NCBI GenBank assembly: GCA_963825405.1
Contig: CAWGTB010000003.1
Span: forward strand, 372,001 to 436,000
Direction of reading: 5' to 3'
Source: JACPNO01 sp963825405
Lineage (GTDB): Bacteria > Acidobacteriota > Terriglobia > Bryobacterales > Bryobacteraceae
Length of the DNA: 64,000 nucleotides
The notes under the pieces were generated by a model that worked only from the letters and a program-made list of their open reading frames with translations, made no database searches and had not been told where the DNA came from. Position numbers and translations under genes: made by a program. Numbering within the stretch: the first letter of the stretch is position 1; each line of letters starts with the position of its first letter. This document shows, one piece after another, positions 34,783 to 43,560 of the stretch.

Positions 34783-36420
34783 CGGCACCACAGATCCTCG
34801 GGCAGCCCCCGCCGGAATCAGTATGTTCACCTGCATGGCGCCTGCAATGAAGCCCGGCGCGGCTCCGGCGTAAAGCACCTGGGCGGGCATGTTGCCGATC
34901 TGCACCGTCACCGGCAGCACGGGCCGGGGCCACACGTCGCCCCACTCAGTGCCGGCGATCTGGCCATCTTGCCCAGCGGGAATGGTTTGCCCTCCGCCGC
35001 TCGCATACAGCACCACAGCTCCGCCGGGCGGCACGGGATTGCTGGGCGAATTGACGGTGAAATCGTGGTTAAGCACGATGTAAATGCCGGGAGTGGCAGG
35101 CGCGACCGCCAGCATCAGCGTCTCCGAGGAGACACCCGCGGCTTCGACGTGCATTTGCGTGGCCGACTGTTTGGCAATGCCGTACGGCACCACCGCGCCA
35201 ATTTGACCATCCTGCACCCACAACAGCGGAGCGGAGAATTGATCGAACCAGACCTTGGTCGCAGTGAGGCTGGTGCCAAATTGCTGCCCCATCAAGGTGA
35301 CGATTTCTCCCGGCGAGACCACCGCTCCACCGGTTTGGCTGCCGCCGTTGACGACCGAAGAGACCACCGGTGAGGAGACCACCGGCGCTGTGGGCGTCGT
35401 CGGCGGTGTTACCGGAGGCGGAGTGACCGGAGGTGGCGGCGGTGGCGGCGGTGGCGTGGTGGGAAGGGCCGTCGCTGCCGCAGAGTTGGGATCGCAGATC
35501 AGTGACGTCTCATCCACGGCTTCGAAATCGGATCCACGCAGACGCGAGATATCATGCAGCGCGTCATTATCCCAGCGGTCGTCGGGTGCGCCGCTGATGT
35601 ACCAGGAAGAGCCGTTATCGGCCAGAATCATGCCGTACTTCTGCAGCGCGCGCAGAATTACCTGTACTGGCGCCGAGTAGCTGGACATATCGAAATTGGC
35701 ACGCAGCCGGAAGCGCTGGCCCATGGGCGGATACTGCGAGTCTGTCAGGCTGGACGCTTCGTGCCGCGCCGGCCAGATGAACGTATTGCGGGTCTGTGGT
35801 GCGGTAAATCGCAGGGCATGGCGGATTTCTCCCGCGGCCACTTCGTCGTATCGAACCAGGCCGGGGAAAATCGGCAGCCCGGCAGCGTCGGCCGAAGTCC
35901 AGGTCGCCGGGCGCATCGCGTCACCTTTTAGATCGAAGATGGCGCCTGAACCCGCGTGCCAACTGCCATCGGCATTGGGATAAGCGTTATAGAGCTCATA
36001 GAGGACGCAGACGGCGGTATCGATGATCAGGACGTGGCGGTCGCCGGAAGACGCGTTGCCGCCCTCGATAGGCGCGTCGGCGGGAATAGGATAAGGGCCG
36101 GGGTCGCTTTCATCGCTGTAGTCGAACGTCACCGCGACCTTAGCCTGCGAACCGGGCACGGTGGCGAAAGGAATGCCGATCGGCCCGCCATCCAACAGGC
36201 CGGAGCCAAAATCCGGATGGCCCGGCTTGCTCGCTCCAATGGTCGTGACATAGGCCGCGGAATTGGCGTCGAGCGGCAGTTTGTCTACCGGCGTATTCCA
36301 GACGTTGTCAGCCGGAAAGACGGAACAGCCTGCCACGCTGGGCGTCTGCGCGGCGGCCTGAAACGGCACGGCGGCAATCGATGCCAGCGTCAAAACCAGC
36401 GTGGGGAAGCGCATGCGCAT
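34720..36420 (-). CDS. Secreted protein with Solibacter-type C-terminal domain
   Basis: Protein of 566 residues. ATG 36420 gives a good signal peptide (RFPTLVLTLASIAAVPFQAAA). Residues about 25-310 form an unassigned extracellular domain (CSVFPADNVWNTPVDKLP..., DLVRYDEVAAGEIRHALRFT-like). A poly-proline hinge (about 320-345) leads to the C-terminal domain called Soli_cterm (TIGR03437): VSPGEIVTLMGQQFG, APLLWVQDGQIGAVVPYGIA, FTVNSPSNPVPPGGAVVLYASG, PARVLYAGAAPG-like PAQVLYAGAAPGFIAGAMQVN. This domain is a lineage marker for Solibacter relatives; role unknown, probably surface attachment. Confidence 0.88.
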   Translation of the reverse strand: MRMRFPTLVLTLASIAAVPFQAAAQTPSVAGCSVFPADNVWNTPVDKLPLDANSAAYVTTIGASKPGHPDFGSGLLDGGPIGIPFATVPGSQAKVAVTFDYSDESDPGPYPIPADAPIEGGNASSGDRHVLIIDTAVCVLYELYNAYPNADGSWHAGSGAIFDLKGDAMRPATWTSADAAGLPIFPGLVRYDEVAAGEIRHALRFTAPQTRNTFIWPARHEASSLTDSQYPPMGQRFRLRANFDMSSYSAPVQVILRALQKYGMILADNGSSWYISGAPDDRWDNDALHDISRLRGSDFEAVDETSLICDPNSAAATALPTTPPPPPPPPPVTPPPVTPPTTPTAPVVSSPVVSSVVNGGSQTGGAVVSPGEIVTLMGQQFGTSLTATKVWFDQFSAPLLWVQDGQIGAVVPYGIAKQSATQMHVEAAGVSSETLMLAVAPATPGIYIVLNHDFTVNSPSNPVPPGGAVVLYASGGGQTIPAGQDGQIAGTEWGDVWPRPVLPVTVQIGNMPAQVLYAGAAPGFIAGAMQVNILIPAGAARGSVVPLVLWVGGFRSQTGVTVAIGR

Positions 36421-36620
36421 CTCACTGCCCGGAGACGGCAATAATCGGGCGACACCAGTCTGGACGGCTTCCCGGTTAACTGTCAAGATAGTAATGCCCC
36501 TTAAATGGGCATCGGCAGAAACTAACGAAGTACGCTATACTAAGACCTACGAGAAGTTAATCCGCAACGCCCGCTCTCCTCTGACAGTCGGTTCGCTGAT
36601 CCGCTTCAAACAAAAACTAA
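36421..36620 (+). promoter_or_regulatory. Divergent intergenic region upstream of RhlE
   Basis: 200 bases without a gene, between the secreted protein (minus) and the helicase (plus). A -10-like TATACT lies at 36536-36541 on the plus strand with no good -35, implying a leader of about 75 bases. No Shine-Dalgarno is seen before ATG 36621. Long leaders are common for cold-inducible DEAD-box helicases, but nothing here proves that. Confidence 0.35.
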
Positions 36621-37871
36621 ATGAAAACTTTTTCCGAATTTTCCCTGTCCTCTGTCCTCAACCACAACCTGGCGAAGCATAACTTCGTCCAGCCAACCCC
36701 TGTTCAGTGCGAGGCGATCCCTCCGGCGCTGGCCGGTAGCGATGTAGTCGCCACCGCGCAAACAGGCACCGGCAAGACGCTGGCCTTTGTGCTGCCCCTG
36801 CTCGAATCCTTGATTAAGAATCCGCCGGGAGCGGGCGCAAGCGCCCTGATCCTGAGCCCTACGCGCGAACTGGCGCTGCAAATTGGCGAAGCCTTCGCCC
36901 AACTCGCGGCCGGCACCGGCCTGCGCGCCGCTGTCGTTGTCGGCGGTATGAGCGAGCATCAACAATTAGTGGCCATTCGCAAGGGCGCACAGGTGCTGAT
37001 TGCCACCCCGGGCCGTCTGTGCGATTTCCTGGACCGCAAATTGGTTAAGTTGGGCTCTGTCCGCATGCTGGTAATGGATGAAGCCGACCGCATGCTCGAC
37101 ATGGGCTTCCTGCCGACCATCCGCCGCATCATGACCGAATTGCCCGCCGGCCGCCAGACATTGTTCTTCTCTGCCACCATCGAATCCTCAGTAGCGCATC
37201 TGGTGAACGAGCATCTCAAGAGTCCCGTACGCGTCGCGATCGGCTCAGCCACCAGGCCCGCCGACGAGATCGACCTCCATGTTTACGAAGTGGAGCAGGA
37301 CCGCAAGCTAAGCCTGCTGCAACTCATGCTGAAAGAGGAAGAAGGCTCGTTTCTGGTCTTCGCCCGCACCAAGCACGGCGCCGACCGCCTGTCGAAAAAG
37401 CTCGCTCGTGACGGCGTGAAAGCCGCCACCATTCATGGCGACCGCTCGCAGAGCCAGCGTAATCGGGCTCTGAGCGGATTCCAGCAAGGCGAATTCCGCG
37501 TGCTGGTGGCGACCGACGTCGCCGCACGCGGCATTCACGTCGAGGGCATCGCGCATGTCGTGAATTACGATATGCCGCGGGCGCCCGAAGACTTCATCCA
37601 CCGCGTGGGACGCACCGGCCGGGCCGGCGCTCGCGGTACCGCTTCGACTTTCTACACCGCAGCGGAGCGCGCCGACCTTCGCAAAATTGAGCGCATGCTG
37701 AAGGTTCAGCTCACGCGCCGCCCGGTATCGGGTGCGGTGACGCGCGAAGTGAAAACCAAGGAAACCGCTCCGGTGATTGTGATGCCAGTGGCTAAGCGGC
37801 ATTCCTTCTCTTCGAAATCCACCACGGGTTTCAAGTTCAAAACCAAACGCCGCCGTTTCGCCACGGCTTAG
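36621..37871 (+). CDS. DEAD-box ATP-dependent RNA helicase, RhlE type
   Basis: Protein of 416 residues with a complete helicase core: Q motif (FVQPTPVQCEAIPPAL), motif I AQTGTGKT, Ia PTRELALQ, motif II DEAD, motif III SAT, motif IV FARTKHGAD, motif V TDVAARGIH and motif VI HRVGRTGRAG. A short basic tail (KTKRRRF) should aid RNA binding. Unwinds RNA in ribosome assembly or decay. RhlE-type assignment rests on overall order and length. Monocistronic, followed by a perfect hairpin. Confidence 0.94.
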   Translation: MKTFSEFSLSSVLNHNLAKHNFVQPTPVQCEAIPPALAGSDVVATAQTGTGKTLAFVLPLLESLIKNPPGAGASALILSPTRELALQIGEAFAQLAAGTGLRAAVVVGGMSEHQQLVAIRKGAQVLIATPGRLCDFLDRKLVKLGSVRMLVMDEADRMLDMGFLPTIRRIMTELPAGRQTLFFSATIESSVAHLVNEHLKSPVRVAIGSATRPADEIDLHVYEVEQDRKLSLLQLMLKEEEGSFLVFARTKHGADRLSKKLARDGVKAATIHGDRSQSQRNRALSGFQQGEFRVLVATDVAARGIHVEGIAHVVNYDMPRAPEDFIHRVGRTGRAGARGTASTFYTAAERADLRKIERMLKVQLTRRPVSGAVTREVKTKETAPVIVMPVAKRHSFSSKSTTGFKFKTKRRRFATA

Positions 37872-37874
37872 TGG

Positions 37875-37893
37875 TGCAGGTCCCCGACCTGCA
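37875..37893 (+). terminator. Perfect 8-bp hairpin after helicase gene
   Basis: TGCAGGTC (37875-37882) and GACCTGCA (37886-37893) pair around a CCC loop 4 bases after the stop codon. No T-run follows, so it may stabilise the 3' end rather than terminate on its own. Confidence 0.5.
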
Positions 37894-37919
37894 TCAATAT
37901 CTGTCATAATCACGCTGCG

Positions 37920-38207
37920 ATGAAACGTAGCGTGATTCTGCTCGTCATGACGGCTGTGGCTGCGTTGGCCCAGCAAGCACCCACTCCCCAGCCCGAGGCA
38001 TGGCGCTTGCAAGCGTGGAACAATGCCTTGCGCGGCCCTCACGTGAACCTGACTCTGAGCCCGCCGCCAAAAGCTTGCGCCGTACCTTTGCTACCTGCGC
38101 CAATCGATGCGCATGCTGGCCAGAAAATGCCGGTTTCCAAGCCGCCGGCAGAGAACACCGACGTCATGCCCCGCGCCGAGGGCTTGCCGCCATGCCCTCG
38201 GGCTTAG
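37920..38207 (+). CDS. Small secreted proline-rich protein
   Basis: Protein of 95 residues with a clean signal peptide (MKRSVILLVMTAVAALAQQ) followed by a proline-rich mature part of about 75 residues with two cysteines (KACAVPLLP and LPPCPRA). No domain is recognised. Start ATG 37920, no clear ribosome site. It ends 10 bases before the repeat at 38218 and converges on the TonB-receptor gene. Codon positions look normal, and the signal peptide argues that it is real. Confidence 0.6.
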   Translation: MKRSVILLVMTAVAALAQQAPTPQPEAWRLQAWNNALRGPHVNLTLSPPPKACAVPLLPAPIDAHAGQKMPVSKPPAENTDVMPRAEGLPPCPRA

Positions 38208-38217
38208 TGGCTTGCGG

Positions 38218-38267
38218 AAAAACCGCTTCCATTCGCTGTTTTCAGAGCCGCGACCAGAGGGAGCGGT
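38218..38267. repeat. AAACCGCTTCC / GGAGCGG inverted repeat, short copy
   Basis: ACCGCTTCC near 38222-38230 pairs with GGGAGCGGT near 38259-38267; the inner right arm carries CAGAGCCGCGACC. Same family as 42371-42468, with a truncated left arm. It lies between the convergent 3' ends of the small secreted protein and the TonB receptor, 6 bases after the latter's stop; likely a bidirectional terminator. Confidence 0.7.
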
Positions 38268-38273
38268 CTTTGT

Positions 38274-40877
38274 TTAGAACACCACTCCAAATTCCATTTG
38301 ATAGGACCGCGGCGTCACGAAATGCGTGCCGCTGAAGGTCGACAGAAAATTGTAGAGCGCGGCCTTGTTGGTCAGGTTCAAAGCCGTGAACTGCAGCGTC
38401 CAGCGTGGGTGCTCAGTATGAAACAGGTTGTCGATGCCCGCGCCCAGATCGAACAGGTTGCGGGGAGAGATGCGCGCCGGATTGGTATCGTCGTTCTCGG
38501 TTCCGGCGGGCGGGATTTTGACCAGCTTGGCACCATAGCTTCCTGAGTTGCATTGCGTGATCGGATTCCCAAGCGACGCAAACTGGTTGCCGCAAAAGAA
38601 ACCTATGGCCGTCTGCTGGTCGGCGGTCAAAGTCAGCGTCGAGGCCAGATCGGGGACGCGCCCCGCCACCATGCCGCTGTCGAAGCGCCACGTGAAGGCG
38701 ATCCAAGGTCCATCCTTGCCGCGCTGGTAGCGCAGGTTGGTGGTCTGCTGGAATGCCTGGTCGTGGTCGATGCGAAACACGGAATCGCTCAGCGGAGAAT
38801 TGAAAATCAGCCCGCCGGTTTCCGGCCCGAAGAAGCGCGCCCGAGTGTGCCCGATCACCGTGAAAGCGCTGAACCCGCGCCAGTTGGTGAGGTTGAGCCG
38901 CATCGACAGGCCGTCGATCTTGGACTTGCGCCATTCGATCGGAAACGCGATCGGCGAGTTGAACAGGTTGTCGAAATCAAAAGCGTTGTTGGTGTATTTC
39001 CACACGTAGCTGGCATCGATGATGAACAGGCGGCCAATCGACTGCTGTAGGCCGGCGTTGTACTGGTTGCGCCGCCCGGGATCGAGCGCCGTGGTGCCGA
39101 AGGCGCCCAAGGCGTTGCTTGACAGGCCTCCAACGCCGGTGGTGCTCGAGAGAATCAGGTTCTCGTTATACGGCGTCTCGAAGAAACGCGAATAGGAAAT
39201 GCGCAGCAGGGTGTTGGTCGGCTTGAAAAGATACGATACTCCCAGGCGAGGCTGGAATCCGTCGGCGTGGGTGAGCCCGTTGTAATTGTCGAAGCGCAGG
39301 CCGGTTTGCACCGTCACCGGGCCGAGAGTCAGGTTGTCCTGGGCGAATACGGCTTCCTGCTTGATATCGGTATGCCCGCGAAAGGCCAGCAGCGATCCGC
39401 CGCGGGTTAGATCGATCGGAATCAGCCCGGGCTGCAGCGCCGGATTAGGCAGGAACCCGGACGCCGCGCAGTTTGCCGGATTGAGCGGCGCCGGGGCAGT
39501 GACCGGCAGGTTGGCCGCAGTCACGCAGATGGCGTTGAAGGCCGGGTCGGTAATTCCCAGATGGAAGTTCTCGTCGAGGATATTGTGCAGCACCTGCACG
39601 CCGAACTTGGCGTTGTGAATGCCATGCACGATCGCCACGTCGGCCTTCACGCCCACATTGGTCAGGCGCCGTTGCTGCGACACCGTGGCGGGAAGATCGG
39701 AAAATGCATCCCGGCTGGGAAAATATCCCACGTGGTCCTGGCGGAAGAAGGGCGTGATCGTCACCGCCGTGGTGGCGCCGAACAGGTGCACCCAGCCGGG
39801 AGCGATGTTGTAGGAACGCACCAGCTCGCGCTGATCCTGGCCCGCGGCTTGCTGATCGTACGTATTGGGAGTCTGAAACCAGGAGCGCGCCGCGAACAGG
39901 TTCAGGTGCAGCGTGTCGTGGGCTCCGGGCTGATAATCGAAGCGATCGAAAATCGTCTGGTTGTTGCCGACGTCGTGAATGGTGGCGAATTCCGGCGTAT
40001 CCAGGTAGCGGCCGGAGCGGGTGGTATTGGCCGCGATGAAATTGCCCATATGCGCGTTGCCCAGGCCGAGGCTGAAATTCTCCCCGACGGTGCCGAACGA
40101 ACCGTAGGTAACGGAAAAACCGCCTGTGGGCCGCGACAGACCCATGCCCGAGCGCGTGCTGACGTTGATCACCAGGCTGCTTTTATCGCCAAATTCAGCT
40201 GGAGCCGCGCCCGCAATCACTTCGAGCGACTGGATGGCATTCAGCGGAAGCTGCGAGGAAAACTGCTTGCTCTGCTGATCGGTAATGGGCTGGTTATCGA
40301 CCGAGAATCCAGTCTCGGCGTGATCGCCCAGCGGATGAAAAAATCCGTTGGAATCGGCCACTACGCCGGGCGCGGCCTGCGTGATGGTGTCGCTCAAGCC
40401 GGAAGCGGGTGAACTCATGGCCAGCTTGGAAAACAGGCTGCTGTCCACGTCGGTGTGCGCCGTAGGCACGTTCTCGATGAGGTGCTCCATTTGCGAATGC
40501 ACCTCCACGCTGGTGCTCTCCGATGCCAGCGCCAATTGGATTTTCAGCTCGTTTGGCATCAGGGTGCGAACTTCGACATCCTGATCGGCCGGCTGAAATT
40601 CCGCAATCGAAACCTGCACGTGATAGCGGTTCTGGGGGACATCGACGAAATGAAATTTGCCCTGACTATCGGTTACGGTGTCGCGCTGATATCCGGTAAT
40701 GGCGTTGTGGATGACGACCTTGGCGCCGGGAACCGGCAATCCCTGAGGATCGGTGACGGAACCGGAAACGGTGCCCGCCGCGCCCAGCGATTGCGGCGCG
40801 GCGAAGGCGGAACTGCTGACTGCAATGGACGTTATGAACGTAAAAACGGCAATAAGCAAACGACTGCGTTTTTGCAC
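38274..40877 (-). CDS. TonB-dependent receptor with carboxypeptidase-regulatory domain
   Basis: Outer-membrane protein of 867 residues. Signal peptide (1-26); Ig-like carboxypeptidase-regulatory domain (about 33-115, VSGSVTDPQGLPVPGAKVVI, DSQGKFHFVDVP); plug (about 140-250, SVDNQPITDQQSKQFSSQLPLNAIQSLEVI); beta-barrel with many alternating strands; the last residue Phe after YQMEFGVV fits BAM recognition. The OmpA-like Oar/TonB group is massively expanded in Acidobacteria and takes up oligosaccharides or similar solutes; substrate unknown. Upstream are a small CxxC protein and a cytosolic-size secreted protein in the same direction, probably one operon. Confidence 0.88.
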   Translation of the reverse strand: MQKRSRLLIAVFTFITSIAVSSSAFAAPQSLGAAGTVSGSVTDPQGLPVPGAKVVIHNAITGYQRDTVTDSQGKFHFVDVPQNRYHVQVSIAEFQPADQDVEVRTLMPNELKIQLALASESTSVEVHSQMEHLIENVPTAHTDVDSSLFSKLAMSSPASGLSDTITQAAPGVVADSNGFFHPLGDHAETGFSVDNQPITDQQSKQFSSQLPLNAIQSLEVIAGAAPAEFGDKSSLVINVSTRSGMGLSRPTGGFSVTYGSFGTVGENFSLGLGNAHMGNFIAANTTRSGRYLDTPEFATIHDVGNNQTIFDRFDYQPGAHDTLHLNLFAARSWFQTPNTYDQQAAGQDQRELVRSYNIAPGWVHLFGATTAVTITPFFRQDHVGYFPSRDAFSDLPATVSQQRRLTNVGVKADVAIVHGIHNAKFGVQVLHNILDENFHLGITDPAFNAICVTAANLPVTAPAPLNPANCAASGFLPNPALQPGLIPIDLTRGGSLLAFRGHTDIKQEAVFAQDNLTLGPVTVQTGLRFDNYNGLTHADGFQPRLGVSYLFKPTNTLLRISYSRFFETPYNENLILSSTTGVGGLSSNALGAFGTTALDPGRRNQYNAGLQQSIGRLFIIDASYVWKYTNNAFDFDNLFNSPIAFPIEWRKSKIDGLSMRLNLTNWRGFSAFTVIGHTRARFFGPETGGLIFNSPLSDSVFRIDHDQAFQQTTNLRYQRGKDGPWIAFTWRFDSGMVAGRVPDLASTLTLTADQQTAIGFFCGNQFASLGNPITQCNSGSYGAKLVKIPPAGTENDDTNPARISPRNLFDLGAGIDNLFHTEHPRWTLQFTALNLTNKAALYNFLSTFSGTHFVTPRSYQMEFGVVF

Positions 40878-40919
40878 GAATCTTCTCCTGTCTTCTTGAT
40901 TACTACCCGCGGGAAGTAA

Positions 40920-41213
40920 CTAGGCAGGAGGAGCGCGGCCGTGCTCGCCGAAAAAAATGGTTTCGAGCAGTCCAGCCAGTCGTTCCGTGGCAACGGGACC
41001 CTTCACAACCGCTAAGGGCTCGGTATCCACATTCACGGGGGACTGCAGTGCGGGCGAGTGCACCAGGTAACAGATATTGCAATTAACGGCCCTGGTGGCA
41101 GGATGCCAGTGTGCAGGCAGCACCGCGGCCGTCGCGACCACCGCGAGCGCGGCAAGCGTGACGCACAGCAGAAGCGCCTTCCAGAGTCGCCGATGGCAAA
41201 GGAGTCGCGGCAT
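40920..41213 (-). CDS. Small exported protein with HWH and CxxC motifs
   Basis: Protein of 97 residues with a long hydrophobic N-terminus (LLLCVTLAALAVVATAAVL) and a short mature part having HWHPATRAVNCNICYLVH: a His-X-His pair and a CxxC. The pattern suggests metal or redox binding and resembles small proteins encoded beside outer-membrane receptors, though I cannot name the family. It lies 42 bases upstream of the receptor gene and 4 bases downstream of the next one, so it is part of that operon. Confidence 0.65.
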   Translation of the reverse strand: MPRLLCHRRLWKALLLCVTLAALAVVATAAVLPAHWHPATRAVNCNICYLVHSPALQSPVNVDTEPLAVVKGPVATERLAGLLETIFFGEHGRAPPA

Positions 41214-41217
41214 AGAG

Positions 41218-42300
41218 CTACTTAATCGGCTGCTCCTTCTGTTCCTTGAGCGGCTGTTCTTTATCCTCAGGCAGAGCTTCGGGCGTGTCCGTATCGAACT
41301 TCACCGTGGCATCGGCCGAGAACTTGTTGTACATGCGGTAATCGCTTTCGTTCTTGCTGAGATATTTGTCGTGCCGCATGCGCAAAGTGTTTTTTAAGGG
41401 CAGGAGAAACTCCTGGCCGCTGATCTGGGTATAGCCGTAGTCCAGAATCGTGCTGGCCTCCTGCACCGGGAAGGACGGAGGAATACCGTCGGCGTTCAGC
41501 GTGATGCGCAGCACCATGTGGTTTTCTTTATCCACGTAGAGCAAGCCGCGGTATCCGGTCACAATCCGTTGCGAGTGTTCCCATTCGATCGACCATTGGG
41601 AGCGATAGGAACTGACGGAGTAGGCAAATACGTACGCCAGTTTGCCGCGCAGCGTGGCCCAGTGGTCCCACTCGATTTGGGCCTCTGTCCGGCGGTCGAG
41701 AGTCTGCTTCAGCAGCGAGCCAAACTCGCCGGTAGACGTTGCCCCGCCCAGAGCGTCCATGGCCTTATCGCTATAGGTGTTGTTCACCATGACCACTTTG
41801 TAGCTTTCGTGCTGGTCGAAATAACTGAGCTTGGCGGTAATGGTGTCCTGGCTGCGCCAGAATTCCATGCCGGTGGGATCGGCGTAGCGCCGCGTCACCT
41901 GGGTGCAAATGAAATTCGGCAATTTTTGCGAATAGTTCATCGCGTATTCGCGGACTTCATCGATAATGGCCGCCTGTTCCTCGGACGATGGCGGCGGCAT
42001 GACCGGCGGCGGGGGCTTGGGAGCCACCGGCACGGGTTTAGGAAGCTTGGCCGAGTCATCGCCCAATTGTTTCAGCGCGGCGACGGTTTTGGGCCCAGCA
42101 CCTTCACCCTGCAGGTCTTCGATGACGCGGTCCTCCAGGTGGTCCGAGAGCTTTATTTTCAACAGGAAAGCGGCTACTTCCTTATCCGGATGCTTAAGCT
42201 GAATCGACGACCGCACGAATTTCAACAGTTGCGCCACCGTATAGGTCTGCTGGGCGGGAGCGCACACCAGAGCCAGCAGAAGGGCAGCCACCAAACGCAT
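41218..42300 (-). CDS. Secreted protein of unknown function, acidobacterial type
   Basis: Protein of 360 residues. Signal peptide (MRLVAALLLALVCAPA), a helical N-terminal region (about 20-85, FVRSSIQLKHPDKEVAAFLLKIKLSDHLEDRVIEDL), a Pro-rich linker (about 88-105) and a large beta-rich domain (about 115-330: NFICTQVTRRY, GLLYVDKENHMVLRITL, LDYGYTQISGQEFLLPL). Similar secreted proteins are common in Acidobacteria but lack a described function. The acidic/basic tail EDKEQPLKEQKEQPIK is low-complexity. First gene of the TonB-receptor operon. Confidence 0.72.
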   Translation of the reverse strand: MRLVAALLLALVCAPAQQTYTVAQLLKFVRSSIQLKHPDKEVAAFLLKIKLSDHLEDRVIEDLQGEGAGPKTVAALKQLGDDSAKLPKPVPVAPKPPPPVMPPPSSEEQAAIIDEVREYAMNYSQKLPNFICTQVTRRYADPTGMEFWRSQDTITAKLSYFDQHESYKVVMVNNTYSDKAMDALGGATSTGEFGSLLKQTLDRRTEAQIEWDHWATLRGKLAYVFAYSVSSYRSQWSIEWEHSQRIVTGYRGLLYVDKENHMVLRITLNADGIPPSFPVQEASTILDYGYTQISGQEFLLPLKNTLRMRHDKYLSKNESDYRMYNKFSADATVKFDTDTPEALPEDKEQPLKEQKEQPIK

Positions 42301-42370
42301 ATATCTATTGTCGCATCCGGCGCGGCAAAGGTTTCAGGATATGGCGATTGCGGGTGGGATAGTTGCCAAA

Positions 42371-42468
42371 AAACCGCTTCCTTCGGTCGCGGCTCTGTAC
42401 GTAGATGCGATCACGATACGGAGGGAGTACAAATGCCGATTCAGAGCCGCGACCGTAGGGAGCGGTTT
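42371..42468. repeat. AAACCGCTTCC...GGAGCGGTTT inverted repeat, full copy
   Basis: Arms of 27 bases (42371-42397 and 42442-42468) with a few mismatches, separated by 44 bases. The right arm shares CAGAGCCGCGACC and GGGAGCGGT with the copy at 38243-38267. It lies between the 5' end of the minus-strand gene at 42300 and the 3' end of the SGNH hydrolase (42472), 3 bases from its stop. Confidence 0.75.
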
Positions 42469-42471
42469 CTG

Positions 42472-43560
42472 CTAGAAAATTCCCATCCGTTTCTTGGCGG
42501 CCTTCGCTGGTTTTGCTCCCGCGATCGTGTCAATCGCCGAGGCCGCCAACGGCCCCATCACGCGATAGCCTGCGCTGTTGGGATGCAACCCGTCGTCGGC
42601 CAAATCCGGCTTGAGGTAGCCGGCTTTATCCACCATGGCGGAAAAATAATCCACGTACGGATAGCCGCGCTGGGCGCAGAACTGCCGCAGCCAGCGGTTC
42701 AGTTCCAGAATCGCCGCTGGCGGGCGGCCCTTGCTCATCTCAAAACGCGGATTTACGTCCTTGTGATAGTCGCTGATGGGCAACACGGAGGCGAAGAGCG
42801 GCTTGATATTGTTGAACTCCGCCAGGCTGGCGATCATGGCCAGGTTATTTTCGATCACTGGAATCGGCACGCCGCGGGCGATGTCGTTGGTACCCGCCAG
42901 CACCAGCATGGCGCGCGGCTTCAAGTCGATGACATCGGCCTTCATGCGTCCCAACATTTCGCCGGTGATCTGCCCGCTGATGCCGCGATTGACGAAATCG
43001 CGCCCGGGGAAATATTCGTTGAGCCGCCAGGCATCGGTGATCGAATCGCCCATAAAAACTGCGCGCGGCATCTCGGCTACCGGCGGCGCCAGCTTGGCAT
43101 TCCCCTCTGCGTAGCGCTTCAGATTGTCGCGATCCGGATTGCGCGCTTGCAGCTCTTTTTGGTCCAGCAGAGCGCGAAAATGAGAATCCAGGCGGTCGAC
43201 TGCGCTGCGCAGCTCTTCCAGTTGCCGCCGCGCCGGCTCGGGAAACGGGTACGGCTTGGGCATAACGTCGGTCAGCGCCAGGTAGGCGCGGGTGTTGGTG
43301 AGCAGCGTAAACAGCAGAGAAGCATTTTGCGCGGAGGTGGATTCCATCGTGGTGAGCGACTGGCGCACGTTTTCACTGGCCGGCCCGCCCGCCTGCAGCA
43401 TGCCCGGCATGGCCAGCGTGGTCGATTCAATCAGTTCCACCACGCGATGGCCGAGCGCCAATGCGTCGGCTCCTGAAAGCAGCGGGCTGGGCGGCGGAGC
43501 GTCCTGCGGCAGCGCGGCCGGCGCGAGTACCAGCGCGCACAAAAGCGCCAGGGTTTTCAT
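42472..43560 (-). CDS. Secreted SGNH/GDSL hydrolase
   Basis: Protein of 362 residues starting at ATG 43560 with signal peptide (KTLALLCALVLAPAALP). An N-terminal helical region (about 25-150) precedes the SGNH domain: block I FMGDSITDAW (Ser nucleophile), block II ISGQITGEM (Gly), block III VLAGTNDI (Asn), and block V DGLHPNSAG (Asp-His). Acts on ester bonds, likely of acetylated carbohydrate, outside the cytoplasm; substrate is inference. The start overlaps the stop of the DUF3108 gene by 4 bases (ATGT context), so the two are coupled. Confidence 0.9.
   Translation of the reverse strand: MKTLALLCALVLAPAALPQDAPPPSPLLSGADALALGHRVVELIESTTLAMPGMLQAGGPASENVRQSLTTMESTSAQNASLLFTLLTNTRAYLALTDVMPKPYPFPEPARRQLEELRSAVDRLDSHFRALLDQKELQARNPDRDNLKRYAEGNAKLAPPVAEMPRAVFMGDSITDAWRLNEYFPGRDFVNRGISGQITGEMLGRMKADVIDLKPRAMLVLAGTNDIARGVPIPVIENNLAMIASLAEFNNIKPLFASVLPISDYHKDVNPRFEMSKGRPPAAILELNRWLRQFCAQRGYPYVDYFSAMVDKAGYLKPDLADDGLHPNSAGYRVMGPLAASAIDTIAGAKPAKAAKKRMGIF

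Noticed and set aside
41518..43476. A 652-codon open frame on the plus strand
   Set aside because: Runs antisense through two real minus-strand genes and a repeat; no start signal and no recognisable motif.
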